From Cyclobacteriaceae bacterium (GTDB lineage: Bacteria; Bacteroidota; Bacteroidia; Cytophagales; Cyclobacteriaceae), in the NCBI GenBank assembly GCA_028285685.1, contig JANQOR010000030.1, forward strand, positions 1-33,873: a DNA stretch of 33,873 bases. The letters are read 5' to 3'. The position numbers and the translations under genes were made by a program. Positions 23,386-31,301 of this stretch are shown here, in pieces; position 1 is the stretch's first letter, and each line of letters opens with the position of its first letter. The notes beneath the pieces were generated by a model. The model saw only the letters and a program-made list of their open reading frames with translations. It was not told the origin of the DNA and did no database searches.

Positions 23386-24275
23386 TCTTCTTCGATGTCG
23401 ATGTCCTGAATCAAGACACGTTTTGAGATTGCCTTTCCTGTTTTTGTCGCAGCGAGCCCACCCAGCGCAGTTTCTTTGTAACGTTCTTCCATGCTTTGGC
23501 CAACCTCTCCCATCGCATCCACACACTCGTCGACTGGAATAACCGCACTAACATCTGCCAATGCAATCTGTGCTGAGGAGTTGGCAATGGCTGCAGCGCT
23601 GGCATTTCTAACCACACATGGAATTTCTACAAGACCAGCAACTGGATCACAAACCAGTCCTAACATGCATTGAATGGTAATTGCAACTGCGTTAAGAATC
23701 TGATCACTGGAGCCGTCAAGACAGTAAGTGATTGCTGCACTCGCCATCGCAGCTGCTGCACCAGTCTCCGCCTGGCATCCACCCACAGAGCCGGCGATCG
23801 ATGCTCTCTTTTCAAGAATCAATGCCACCCCAGCTCCAATAAGTAGAGCTTCGCAAATTTTTAGGTCTGAGATGCTATGTACCTCCTGCAATGTGACTAA
23901 AACCCCAGGGAGAATTCCGCTCGCGCCAGCAGTGGGAGCTGCAACCACACGACCCATGCAAGAATTAACCTCTTTGGCAGCCAGGGCTCTTGAAATGAGC
24001 TTTTGAAATTCCGTTGATAGAACAGGTGTCTCAAAAGCCATCACCTTCTTGGCTCCATTATTGATCATGCCGGAATGGGATGTCATGTCTTCGTTGAGCC
24101 CCGAAGAAACTGCTTCTTTCATCACCCGAAAAGCGTTCTGAACACCTTCCCAGATCTCCTGCTCGTTTTTGCCCTTCTGTTCAATTTCAAAGTCTAGGAC
24201 AGCGCGATAAAGTGGTTCATTCTTGTCTTCGCTTGACTTTTTCCACTCACTAAAATTGTCAAATAATAAAGCCAT
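23382..24275 (-). CDS. sdaAA: L-serine ammonia-lyase, iron-sulfur-dependent, alpha subunit
   Basis: A 297-aa catalytic subunit of the [4Fe-4S] L-serine dehydratase, which turns serine into pyruvate and ammonia. Conserved blocks are [21 protein letters not shown] (in two parts, about residues 103-123), [16 protein letters not shown] (about 160-175), and [19 protein letters not shown] (about 207-225), which supply the cysteines for cluster binding. The C-terminal [14 protein letters not shown] is typical. Only the alpha part is present; a beta (regulatory/ACT) subunit must be encoded elsewhere or be dispensable. It is divergent from hemE, with 69 bases between the two chosen start codons. Confidence 0.93.
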   Translation of the reverse strand: MALLFDNFSEWKKSSEDKNEPLYRAVLDFEIEQKGKNEQEIWEGVQNAFRVMKEAVSSGLNEDMTSHSGMINNGAKKVMAFETPVLSTEFQKLISRALAAKEVNSCMGRVVAAPTAGASGILPGVLVTLQEVHSISDLKICEALLIGAGVALILEKRASIAGSVGGCQAETGAAAAMASAAITYCLDGSSDQILNAVAITIQCMLGLVCDPVAGLVEIPCVVRNASAAAIANSSAQIALADVSAVIPVDECVDAMGEVGQSMEERYKETALGGLAATKTGKAISKRVLIQDIDIEED

Positions 24276-24331
24276 TTTATAAAGTTAAGAAATGAGGGAT
24301 CAATTAGCATGAAAGACATTGATCGAGCAAT

Positions 24332-24339
24332 TAAATTTG
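24332..24339 (+). promoter_or_regulatory. -7 promoter box of hemE
   Basis: A perfect TAAATTTG lies five bases before the ATG at 24345. No TTG is found 17-23 bases upstream, so the call rests on the -7 box and its position. It lies inside a possible N-terminal extension of hemE (ATG at 24309), which argues against that earlier start. Confidence 0.45.
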
Positions 24340-24344
24340 CCGCC

Positions 24345-25370
24345 ATGTCTATAAAAAATGACCTCCTGCTGAGAGCCGCGAAGGGCGAGAAAACGAGCAG
24401 AACTCCTGTGTGGTTGATGCGCCAAGCAGGCAGAATCCTGCCTGAATACCGGGCTGTCCGGGAGAAGCTATCCGGATTTAAAGAGCTTGTCGAAACGCCC
24501 GAATTGGCGGCTGAAGTAACCATTCAACCAGTGGACATTCTTGATGTCGATGCGGCAATTATTTTTTCCGATATCCTCGTAATTCCAGATGCCATGGGTT
24601 TGCCTTATGAAATGATCGAGAAGAAAGGTCCGCATTTCCCAAACACCGTAGCATCGCCTGGTGATATCCGCAAGTTGAAGGTGGCCGATCCGTCTGAATT
24701 GAGTTATGTGTACGACGCAATAAAACTGACAAAAGCAGAACTCGATAACAGCGTTCCATTAATTGGTTTCGCCGGAGCTCCGTGGACTATTTTTTCCTAC
24801 ATGGTAGAAGGTGGAGGGAGCAAAACATTCTCGAAAGCAAGAGGAATGTTGTATACCAACCCAGCTGACTCTCATGAGCTCTTGGATATGATAACAAGCA
24901 CCACGATTGGCTATCTAAAAGGGCAGATTGCGGCAGGAGCTGATTTAATCCAACTATTTGACTCATGGGCTGGCGTACTTCCTCCGGATCACTACAGTGA
25001 ATTTTCGCTCAGATACATTTCCAGAATCTGTGATTCGATCAAGGAAGTTCCAATCACCGTTTTCGCCAAAGGAGCCTGGTTCGCACTTGCGGAAATGGAA
25101 ACCCTGAGCTGCCGGACCGTAGGACTTGACTGGAATATGAATCCTGCTGACGCAAAAAAGATACTACCTGGCAAGACACTACAAGGGAATCTCGATCCTT
25201 GTGTTCTGTATGGATCTAATGAACAAATCGAAGAAGAGACCAGGAAAATGCTGGCCCAGTTCGAAGGTCATCCACACATTGCTAACCTTGGACATGGTGT
25301 CTATCCGGATACTGATCCAGAGAAGGTCAAATGCTTTATTCGATCAGTGCGAGAATTTAGCTCTCGTTAA
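24345..25370 (+). CDS. hemE: Uroporphyrinogen decarboxylase
   Basis: A 341-aa enzyme that decarboxylates the four acetate side chains of uroporphyrinogen III to give coproporphyrinogen III in heme synthesis. The N-terminal signature [17 protein letters not shown] is at about residues 18-34. The substrate-binding [18 protein letters not shown] (about 72-89), [17 protein letters not shown] (about 144-160) and [11 protein letters not shown] near the C-terminus follow. The frame is open 12 codons further upstream to an ATG at 24309. However, the family starts near KNDLLLRA and a promoter box lies just before 24345, so the shorter start is preferred. Its last 27 bases overlap the convergent histidine kinase gene. 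Confidence 0.95.
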   Translation: MSIKNDLLLRAAKGEKTSRTPVWLMRQAGRILPEYRAVREKLSGFKELVETPELAAEVTIQPVDILDVDAAIIFSDILVIPDAMGLPYEMIEKKGPHFPNTVASPGDIRKLKVADPSELSYVYDAIKLTKAELDNSVPLIGFAGAPWTIFSYMVEGGGSKTFSKARGMLYTNPADSHELLDMITSTTIGYLKGQIAAGADLIQLFDSWAGVLPPDHYSEFSLRYISRICDSIKEVPITVFAKGAWFALAEMETLSCRTVGLDWNMNPADAKKILPGKTLQGNLDPCVLYGSNEQIEEETRKMLAQFEGHPHIANLGHGVYPDTDPEKVKCFIRSVREFSSR

Positions 25371-27698
25371 TTGATAAACGATTTTTCTTTTTAATTCCTC
25401 CGGATTGAAGGGTTTAGTAATGTAGTCGTTCATTCCTACCGCATGAACTTCTCTTCGAACCCGTAACAGTGCGGAAGCAGTAAGCGCAATGATTGGAATC
25501 CTGCTGTTTTGTTGACGGATCTTCTTTGTCGCCTCGTATCCATCGAGTACCGGCATTTGCAAATCCATCAAAACAAGGTCATAGTTGTTTGCCAGTACCT
25601 TGTCGACGCCCTCTTGTCCGTTACTAGCGACATCAATTTTGACCTCCCACTTGTTTAGAAATTTACTTGCCACCATCACATTCATTTGATTGTCTTCGAC
25701 GAGCAGAATCTTTTTCCCTTTCAATTTCTTATCGGCCAGATCGTCTTCATAGATGGCAGGCTTCGGTAGTCTTTTGACTTTGCTGAAGGAAAGCTCGAAA
25801 GAAAACACTGCACCCTTGCCTTCTTCGCTTACAACGTTTATCTCCGAGCCTACCAAATTCAAAATCCGCTTGATGATTGCCAGACCTAAGCCAGTTCCTC
25901 CGTACTCGCGAGTGGTGGAAGAGCCAGCTTGAGTAAACTTGTCAAAAATGACAGCCTGCTTCTCTCTAGAAATTCCGATTCCGGAATCTGAAACTATGCA
26001 CAAAATCTTAACAGATTTGGCATTATGCCTTACCAGATCTAATTTCAACTTAACATATCCCTCTGAGGTGAACTTCAGAGCGTTGTGAATTAAGTTATTG
26101 ACCACTTGATATATTCTCGTCGAGTCGGCCAAAACACTTTCATGAATTCGATCGTCGAATTCCAAAATCAAATCCACTCCCTTTGCTTTAGCAGAGGGCA
26201 TGTGGGCACTGATGATCTTCCTAGCAAGGTCACGCAAGTTCACCTCGGTCATCTCAAACTCGATTGACCCCGATTCTAGTTTGTTGTAATCAAGAATATC
26301 GTTGATAATGTTTGTCAAATTCTCAGCTGAAAATTTCAGTGACTCGAGGCTCTCCACTTGATTTTTCTTTGGTTTGTCGTTCATCAAGAAATGAGAGATT
26401 CCAACTACTGCGTTGAGCGGTGTTCTAATCTCATGAGAGATTGTACTTAAGAAGTCAGTCTTGGCCTTTGAAGCGGCTTCCGCTTCTTCTTTCGCCTGTT
26501 TTAAAGATGCTGCAAATCGGAAGGAAAGTATGAGTGACTGAAAAAAGAAAAAGAGAATGAAACCGCAAAAGGTTAGTAGTGTGTTTTCCCTTGTCGGGGT
26601 CAGGTAGATTAAGATCAGGTACATCGCTACCAAAAAGACGATCCCAGTACTACCTAAGGCATATTCTGCTCCAAGTCTTCGTCTTTTAAAAGCGAGCCAG
26701 TAGAGATATACGAGATAGAAAATCGTCAGAACAATTATTAGCAAGTACGCCTCCACGAGTCGTGTAAAGAATATTGTTGGGGTGAACAAGGCACAAAGTG
26801 AAAACACCCCCGCGATTGCTGCCACTCCAAGTAGGATGCTTTTATGCGCGTCCTTCGGATACAGCAGGTATGAGTAGACAGCGAAAATCCCCGTGGGAAT
26901 AAAGAGTGCAATGTATTCGGTTCGAATGATAAACTGCCATGAGAGGTCGGGAAACAGGGCGTGAAAGGCATATTCTCCGCTTCCCACCATCCGATAGCTA
27001 AAGGTGATGCAAAAAAGTGCGAAATAGAGAACTGATTTTTCGTGCTGTCCAAATAGAAATAAGCCAAGAAAAAACAATCCGCCCATTATCAAACTCCCGG
27101 ATAGAAGGAAATCATAGCTAAAATCAAAATCGCGTTGAGCTACAAGCTTTTTTCTATCTCCAATGACTATCGGTTCCCTAGCTCCTCCTTTGATGTGTCT
27201 AAAATTTGCAATCTGAATGACAAACTCAAGCGTATCTGTAAACCTCCCCAGAGTTACTGTGTAGGGGGCCCAATCCTCCTTCGTCGATTCCTTATCCACA
27301 CCCACAGTACCGTTCCTTGAAAACTCAAAGCCATTGTAGAACATTCGATAGGAAGTGTACACTTCACCCATCGAAATGGCCAGGTCGGGGATCTTGGGAC
27401 TAGGAGGCATTATAACTCTTAGCCGGTAAGTTGCATATCCTGTGGAAGTCAGTTCTCGTCCTGCCTTAGTAACACCATTTCCCCACAGGGCTGGAAACGC
27501 ATAATAGTCCTTTTTATCTTCCGGCAATGAACCAGGGCTAGCGAGCACTTCCCAGTAAAACTCCCACTCACCGGACAACTCGTGAAAGGAATCGGTCAAA
27601 TCAACATTTGATAGATCGATAATTCCTTTCTCTGCTTTTTGGCCAAAAGCACAAAGGCATAACGCCAGAAAAAATACCGATACGAAATGCTTTGTCAT
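25344..27698 (-). CDS. Hybrid sensor histidine kinase with 7TMR-DISM sensor
   Basis: A 784-aa protein from the ATG at 27696-27698; a TTG five codons earlier is rejected. Signal peptide (about 1-20), then a periplasmic beta-sandwich of the 7TMR-DISMED2 type (about 35-185; [21 protein letters not shown]), seven transmembrane helices (about 198-395) and a short coiled coil. Next are HisKA with the phospho-accepting His422 in [11 protein letters not shown], HATPase_c ([26 protein letters not shown]) and a C-terminal receiver domain (about 662-784) with the phospho-acceptor Asp712 in [13 protein letters not shown] and Lys in ITKPF. DISMED2 domains are thought to bind carbohydrate-like ligands. There is no Hpt or DNA-binding output and no adjacent regulator. 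It starts 16 bases after the upstream kinase-like gene and overlaps hemE by 27 bases at the 3' end. Confidence 0.93.
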   Translation of the reverse strand: MTKHFVSVFFLALCLCAFGQKAEKGIIDLSNVDLTDSFHELSGEWEFYWEVLASPGSLPEDKKDYYAFPALWGNGVTKAGRELTSTGYATYRLRVIMPPSPKIPDLAISMGEVYTSYRMFYNGFEFSRNGTVGVDKESTKEDWAPYTVTLGRFTDTLEFVIQIANFRHIKGGAREPIVIGDRKKLVAQRDFDFSYDFLLSGSLIMGGLFFLGLFLFGQHEKSVLYFALFCITFSYRMVGSGEYAFHALFPDLSWQFIIRTEYIALFIPTGIFAVYSYLLYPKDAHKSILLGVAAIAGVFSLCALFTPTIFFTRLVEAYLLIIVLTIFYLVYLYWLAFKRRRLGAEYALGSTGIVFLVAMYLILIYLTPTRENTLLTFCGFILFFFFQSLILSFRFAASLKQAKEEAEAASKAKTDFLSTISHEIRTPLNAVVGISHFLMNDKPKKNQVESLESLKFSAENLTNIINDILDYNKLESGSIEFEMTEVNLRDLARKIISAHMPSAKAKGVDLILEFDDRIHESVLADSTRIYQVVNNLIHNALKFTSEGYVKLKLDLVRHNAKSVKILCIVSDSGIGISREKQAVIFDKFTQAGSSTTREYGGTGLGLAIIKRILNLVGSEINVVSEEGKGAVFSFELSFSKVKRLPKPAIYEDDLADKKLKGKKILLVEDNQMNVMVASKFLNKWEVKIDVASNGQEGVDKVLANNYDLVLMDLQMPVLDGYEATKKIRQQNSRIPIIALTASALLRVRREVHAVGMNDYITKPFNPEELKRKIVYQLTRAKFSH

Positions 27699-27714
27699 GG
27701 TTGGATAAACCAAT

Positions 27715-28719
27715 TTAAAGATATTTCTCGAGGATAGAATTCGATTGGGCCTCTTTCAAAAGCTCGTCTTTCTGAATGGGAGTAACTCCCGGCGATTCAC
27801 ACACAATCCCTCCTCCCATGTTAGATAGTTCGGCAATCAATGGCAGAGGTAGATCAAGTGTCAAACATAAGCCAGCGATGCTTATGACCGTATCGCCTGC
27901 TCCAGTGACATAGATCTGTTTTTTGGCACGCGCAGGGTACTGACCCTTCTCAGTTTTTGATTGATAAAAAATCCCTTTCCCACCCAAAGTGACCAGCTCA
28001 TATTTGGCCTTTAACTTTTCATTTAAAGTTTGGATAGCCCCTTCAAGTTCTTTTTCATCATCCTTGTCAAAATCGATCTCAAGACCTTCCTTTAACTCTG
28101 CTAAGTTGGGCTTAAAAAGTGTGACACCCTGATAACTCAAAAAATTCCTTTGATTCGGATCAACTGCAGTAGGGATATTCTTCTTTTTAGCAAGCTTAAT
28201 AGTCTCGGCAATTACCACCGGATCAAGTGTGCCTTTATCATAGTCTTGGAAAATCACAAGATCACATTCCTCAATCAGGTCCTTGATGTGATGTAAGAGC
28301 GCCTTTCTGTCCAGATCTACGATGGGGTGAGTATCTTCATAATCTACTCTTACGAGGTGTTGGGTGCCTGATAAAATCCGATGTTTTACGGTGGTAACCC
28401 TATTCTGGCTTTTGATTATCCCCTTTGTAGGCATTTTCTCATCTCTCAAAAGCTGTCTGAAGACAGATCCATCCTTGTCATCCCCCACAATAGAACACAG
28501 AATAGTATTGGCACCTAGTGCATGAACATTCATTGCCACATTAGCGGCACCGCCCAATTTCTTTTCCCTTTCGTTCGCCACCAAGATTGGGACAGGTGCT
28601 TCAGGGGATATTCGTTTCGCCTTGCCATAGAGGTAGGAATCTACCATAACATCGCCTAGAACCAGAACTGTCTTGTCCTTGAATGCTTCTAGTATCTCCT
28701 CTATGCTCTTGTACTTCAT
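27715..28719 (-). CDS. PfkB-family kinase, heptose-7-phosphate kinase-like (RfaE1/HldE N-domain)
   Basis: A 334-aa ribokinase-fold sugar kinase. Family marks are VLVLGDVMVDSYLYGKAKRISPEAPVPIL (in parts, about residues 18-46), the LGGAANVAMNVHALGA substrate loop (about 55-70), DPNQRNFLSYQGVTLFKPN (about 193-211) and the catalytic VTGAGDTVIS anion hole (about 273-282). It matches the kinase half of the ADP-heptose synthesis enzyme HldE and lacks the nucleotidyltransferase half. The start ATG overlaps the aminotransferase stop by one base (TGATG); a GTG just before it is rejected. Heptose-7-phosphate as substrate is by family similarity. Confidence 0.88.
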   Translation of the reverse strand: MKYKSIEEILEAFKDKTVLVLGDVMVDSYLYGKAKRISPEAPVPILVANEREKKLGGAANVAMNVHALGANTILCSIVGDDKDGSVFRQLLRDEKMPTKGIIKSQNRVTTVKHRILSGTQHLVRVDYEDTHPIVDLDRKALLHHIKDLIEECDLVIFQDYDKGTLDPVVIAETIKLAKKKNIPTAVDPNQRNFLSYQGVTLFKPNLAELKEGLEIDFDKDDEKELEGAIQTLNEKLKAKYELVTLGGKGIFYQSKTEKGQYPARAKKQIYVTGAGDTVISIAGLCLTLDLPLPLIAELSNMGGGIVCESPGVTPIQKDELLKEAQSNSILEKYL

Positions 28720-29915
28720 CACGATAATTTAGCCAATGATTCCTTCATTTTTGCAATTGCTGTCCTCAGATCATCTTCAGAAGCAGCATAAGATAGTCTC
28801 AGGCAATCGGGATCCCCAAATGCCTCTCCCGTCACCAAAGAAATATGGGCATCTTCCAACAGGTATATGCACAAATCACCTACAGAATTGATTACCGTAC
28901 CATTGACGGATTTTCCAAGGTAGGATCTGACATTGGGAAAGAAGTAGAAGGCCCCCTCCGGCATATTCACTTCAAAGCCCGGTACTTCTTTCAATAGATT
29001 GTTGACGAGGCTTCTTCTTTCCTTATAGGCCTCTACCATCTCCAGTGTTGCGTCGAGTGGGCTACTTAGCGCCACTAACGCCGCACGCTGAGAAATGGAG
29101 CAATTTCCTGAAGTATATTGTCCCTGCATTTTATTAGCAGCTTTAGCAATCCATGTCGGTGCTCCGATATAACCCACTCTCCATCCAGTCATGGCAAAGC
29201 CTTTCGAGAACCCATTGACCGTAACAGTCCTATCTAACATACCATCGAGTGATCCGATACTCACATGCTTGCCTGAGAAATTGATGTGTTCATAAATCTC
29301 ATCGGTTATAATCGAGATGCTTGGATGCGGTCGCAAAACTTCTGCGATTTTTTCCAATTCATCCTTAGTGAAAACAGACCCAGTGGGATTGCAAGGAGAT
29401 GAAAAGATGACGGCTTTTGTTTTCTCAGTGATCGCCTCTGCAAGTTGTTCGGCTGTGACCTTAAAATCATTCTCAAAGGACCCTTTGACAAAGACAGGTT
29501 TGCCCTCAGCCAACAAGATCATGGCAGAGTAGCTCACCCAGTATGGAGTGAACACTATCACTTCATCTCCTGGGTCAAGGATTGCCATAAAGACATTGGC
29601 AATTGATTGCTTCGCACCATTGGAAACGACAATCTGATCAGGTGCATAGTCGAGACCATTCTCTCGTTTAAACTTTTGGGAAATTGCCTTCCTTAAGTCC
29701 AGGTATCCATTCACAGGGGGATAAGCGAAGTATTTCTCTTCATTGATAGCATCAATGGCCCCCTGTTGAATATGCTTGGGTGTTTTGAAGTCAGGTTCGC
29801 CAATACTTAGGCTGATTACATCTATACCCTTCTCCTTCATCTCCCTTGCCTTGGCAGTCATTGCCAGGGTGGCTGATTCAGGAATGCTTGTTATGCGTTT
29901 GGAGAGATCTCCCAT
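28719..29915 (-). CDS. Aspartate aminotransferase family PLP enzyme
   Basis: A 398-aa class I aminotransferase of the Igamma (AspC/AatB-like) group, most likely aspartate:2-oxoglutarate. Conserved parts are SLSIGEPDFKTPKHI (about residues 35-49), NGAKQSIANV (about 99-108), FSSPCNPTGSVF (about 171-182), DEIYEH (205-210) and the PLP lysine Lys238 in NGFSKGFAMTGWRVGYIG. Near the C-terminus the substrate-carboxylate Arg lies in CLRLSYAAS. Cytoplasmic. It is upstream of and translationally coupled to the PfkB-family kinase gene, and a perfect TAnnTTTG box lies 22 bases before its ATG. Confidence 0.93.
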   Translation of the reverse strand: MGDLSKRITSIPESATLAMTAKAREMKEKGIDVISLSIGEPDFKTPKHIQQGAIDAINEEKYFAYPPVNGYLDLRKAISQKFKRENGLDYAPDQIVVSNGAKQSIANVFMAILDPGDEVIVFTPYWVSYSAMILLAEGKPVFVKGSFENDFKVTAEQLAEAITEKTKAVIFSSPCNPTGSVFTKDELEKIAEVLRPHPSISIITDEIYEHINFSGKHVSIGSLDGMLDRTVTVNGFSKGFAMTGWRVGYIGAPTWIAKAANKMQGQYTSGNCSISQRAALVALSSPLDATLEMVEAYKERRSLVNNLLKEVPGFEVNMPEGAFYFFPNVRSYLGKSVNGTVINSVGDLCIYLLEDAHISLVTGEAFGDPDCLRLSYAASEDDLRTAIAKMKESLAKLS

Positions 29916-29937
29916 CTACAGTCGGATTTTGAAAGCC

Positions 29938-29945
29938 CAAAAATA
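29938..29945 (-). promoter_or_regulatory. -7 promoter box of the aminotransferase gene
   Basis: A perfect TATTTTTG (minus strand) lies 22 bases before the ATG at 29915. A TTG at 29960-29962 lies 14 bases upstream, closer than the usual -33 distance. The 89-base gap to porV has no obvious terminator hairpin. Confidence 0.45.
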
Positions 29946-30004
29946 GGAAGAAGAGATAACAACATTGTCATCCCTGGAATGGTTGATTTTGGGAGCACGG
30001 AACC

Positions 30005-31210
30005 TTAATTTTCGGTATCTTCCGAGCCCTTATCGAGTCCAAATAAAAGTGAAATTCTGAGCGTGTCTGCCAATGGGTGGTTTTGCCCTCTGGGGATTAG
30101 ATAAGAAAAATCAAAACCGAAGACCTGGTACCTGAATCCTGCTCCAACTGTAAAGTATTTTCTGTCTCCTTTATTAGCATGCTCGGCGAAATATCCCAAC
30201 CTCGCAGCAAAAACATCACGATACCAGTATTCAACCCCTGTGGAATAGGTCAGCTCTTTTAGTTCTTCTGAGAATCCATCAGGGGCGTCTCCAAAGGATC
30301 CGAATGTTCCTGAAAGAAGTGATCGGTTTGGATCTTTGCCACTTCTAATGATATTGTTTCCGTCTGAGTCTGTTTGAATCTCTCCAGCATCGTTGGTTTC
30401 GTAAATAGGCGGAGTAGGAACCAACAGCTTGTTAATGTCAAAAGCGAAAGTGATTGTATTGTAAGCATCTAAGTTGGTTTTAAAAGCAGAGCCAACTCTC
30501 AAGTTACCTGGGATGAAATTCTCATTTGCTTCCGAACTGTACGTGACCTTTTGACCAATATTGGAAATATGTGCGCCTAGCGACAGCTCTGAATCTTTAC
30601 CTGAGAGCAATAGTGGCTTAGTATAGTACCAGCCAAAATCAACTGCGACGCTTGTCCCAGCCTTTGCATCCGGAGCACCTGTTATGTTTCCTGCCAGATT
30701 TGACCAGACAAATCGAAGCGTCACACCTAACCCCATGTTTTCAGACAACTTCCGCGAGTAGGTCCCGTCAACAGCCAACTCGCTTGGGTTCTCAACACCT
30801 TGTGCAACAGCAAACTCATCGAAAAGGGCAATCTCACCCAGATCAAAGTAGCGGAGCGAAGCGCCAAATGCCTGTGTCTGATCAATTTTCTTGTAGAAGG
30901 ACAGGTAGTTGAGGGACATGTCATCTACAATGTTTCCAAGCCAGGGTGAATAAGAAAATGAAAAACCCAGGTCAGTGTCTATGAAAGCCAACTTGGCATT
31001 ATTCCAATGAGCACTATTTGCGTCCGGACTGGTTGCAACACCAACATCCCCCATAGCAGATGCCCTGCTATCCGGAGCAAATGATAGAAACGGCACTGAC
31101 ACAGTGATCGGTCTACTCAGACTATCTTGTCCAAATAGGAACTGACCAAAAGATTGCATCGAAATAAAAATAAGAAGAATCGTGAGTGAGTTCTTCATTA
31201 GTTGGTTCAT
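30005..31210 (-). CDS. porV: T9SS outer membrane protein PorV
   Basis: A 401-aa PorV (LptO) from the ATG at 31210 (MNQLMKNSLT); an ATG four codons later is also possible, and a TTG at 31288 is rejected. A signal peptide ends near QSFGQ. The mature part is a beta-barrel of the FadL/PorV type: VSVPFLSFAPDSRASAMGDVGVAT near the start (in parts), repeated amphipathic strands such as LGFSFSYSPWLGNI and YRDVFAARLGYFAEH, and a C-terminal TLRISLLFGL strand. PorV shuttles T9SS cargo to PorU and the attachment complex. It lies 91 bases downstream of porU. A perfect promoter box in that gap suggests it also has its own transcription. Confidence 0.93.
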   Translation of the reverse strand: MNQLMKNSLTILLIFISMQSFGQFLFGQDSLSRPITVSVPFLSFAPDSRASAMGDVGVATSPDANSAHWNNAKLAFIDTDLGFSFSYSPWLGNIVDDMSLNYLSFYKKIDQTQAFGASLRYFDLGEIALFDEFAVAQGVENPSELAVDGTYSRKLSENMGLGVTLRFVWSNLAGNITGAPDAKAGTSVAVDFGWYYTKPLLLSGKDSELSLGAHISNIGQKVTYSSEANENFIPGNLRVGSAFKTNLDAYNTITFAFDINKLLVPTPPIYETNDAGEIQTDSDGNNIIRSGKDPNRSLLSGTFGSFGDAPDGFSEELKELTYSTGVEYWYRDVFAARLGYFAEHANKGDRKYFTVGAGFRYQVFGFDFSYLIPRGQNHPLADTLRISLLFGLDKGSEDTEN

Positions 31211-31234
31211 TCGAATATTTTTAAAAAAGGATGT

Positions 31235-31242
31235 CAAAATTA
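31235..31242 (-). promoter_or_regulatory. -7 promoter box of porV
   Basis: A perfect TAATTTTG (minus strand) lies 24 bases before the ATG at 31210, inside the porU-porV gap. The nearest upstream TTG is 13 bases away, so the -33 part is weak. If used, porV expression is partly independent of porU. Confidence 0.45.
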
Positions 31243-31301
31243 CATTTTTTAGGTGCAAAATGCCCGATTGTATCTTAAAAGTGATCAATTAGGCAAGGTT
31301 T

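Noticed and set aside
24309-24344. Earlier ATG for hemE at 24309
   Set aside because: A perfect TAnnTTTG box lies between it and the ATG at 24345, and family members begin close to the later start. It is not excluded if another promoter is used.
27699-27713. Earlier TTG starts for the histidine kinase (27713), murF (8424), the Cys-motif gene (13111), porV (31288), and a GTG for the PfkB kinase (28722)
   Set aside because: Each has a nearby ATG giving a better signal peptide, a family-typical N-terminus or normal operon spacing. In murF and 13111 the TTG belongs to a promoter box.
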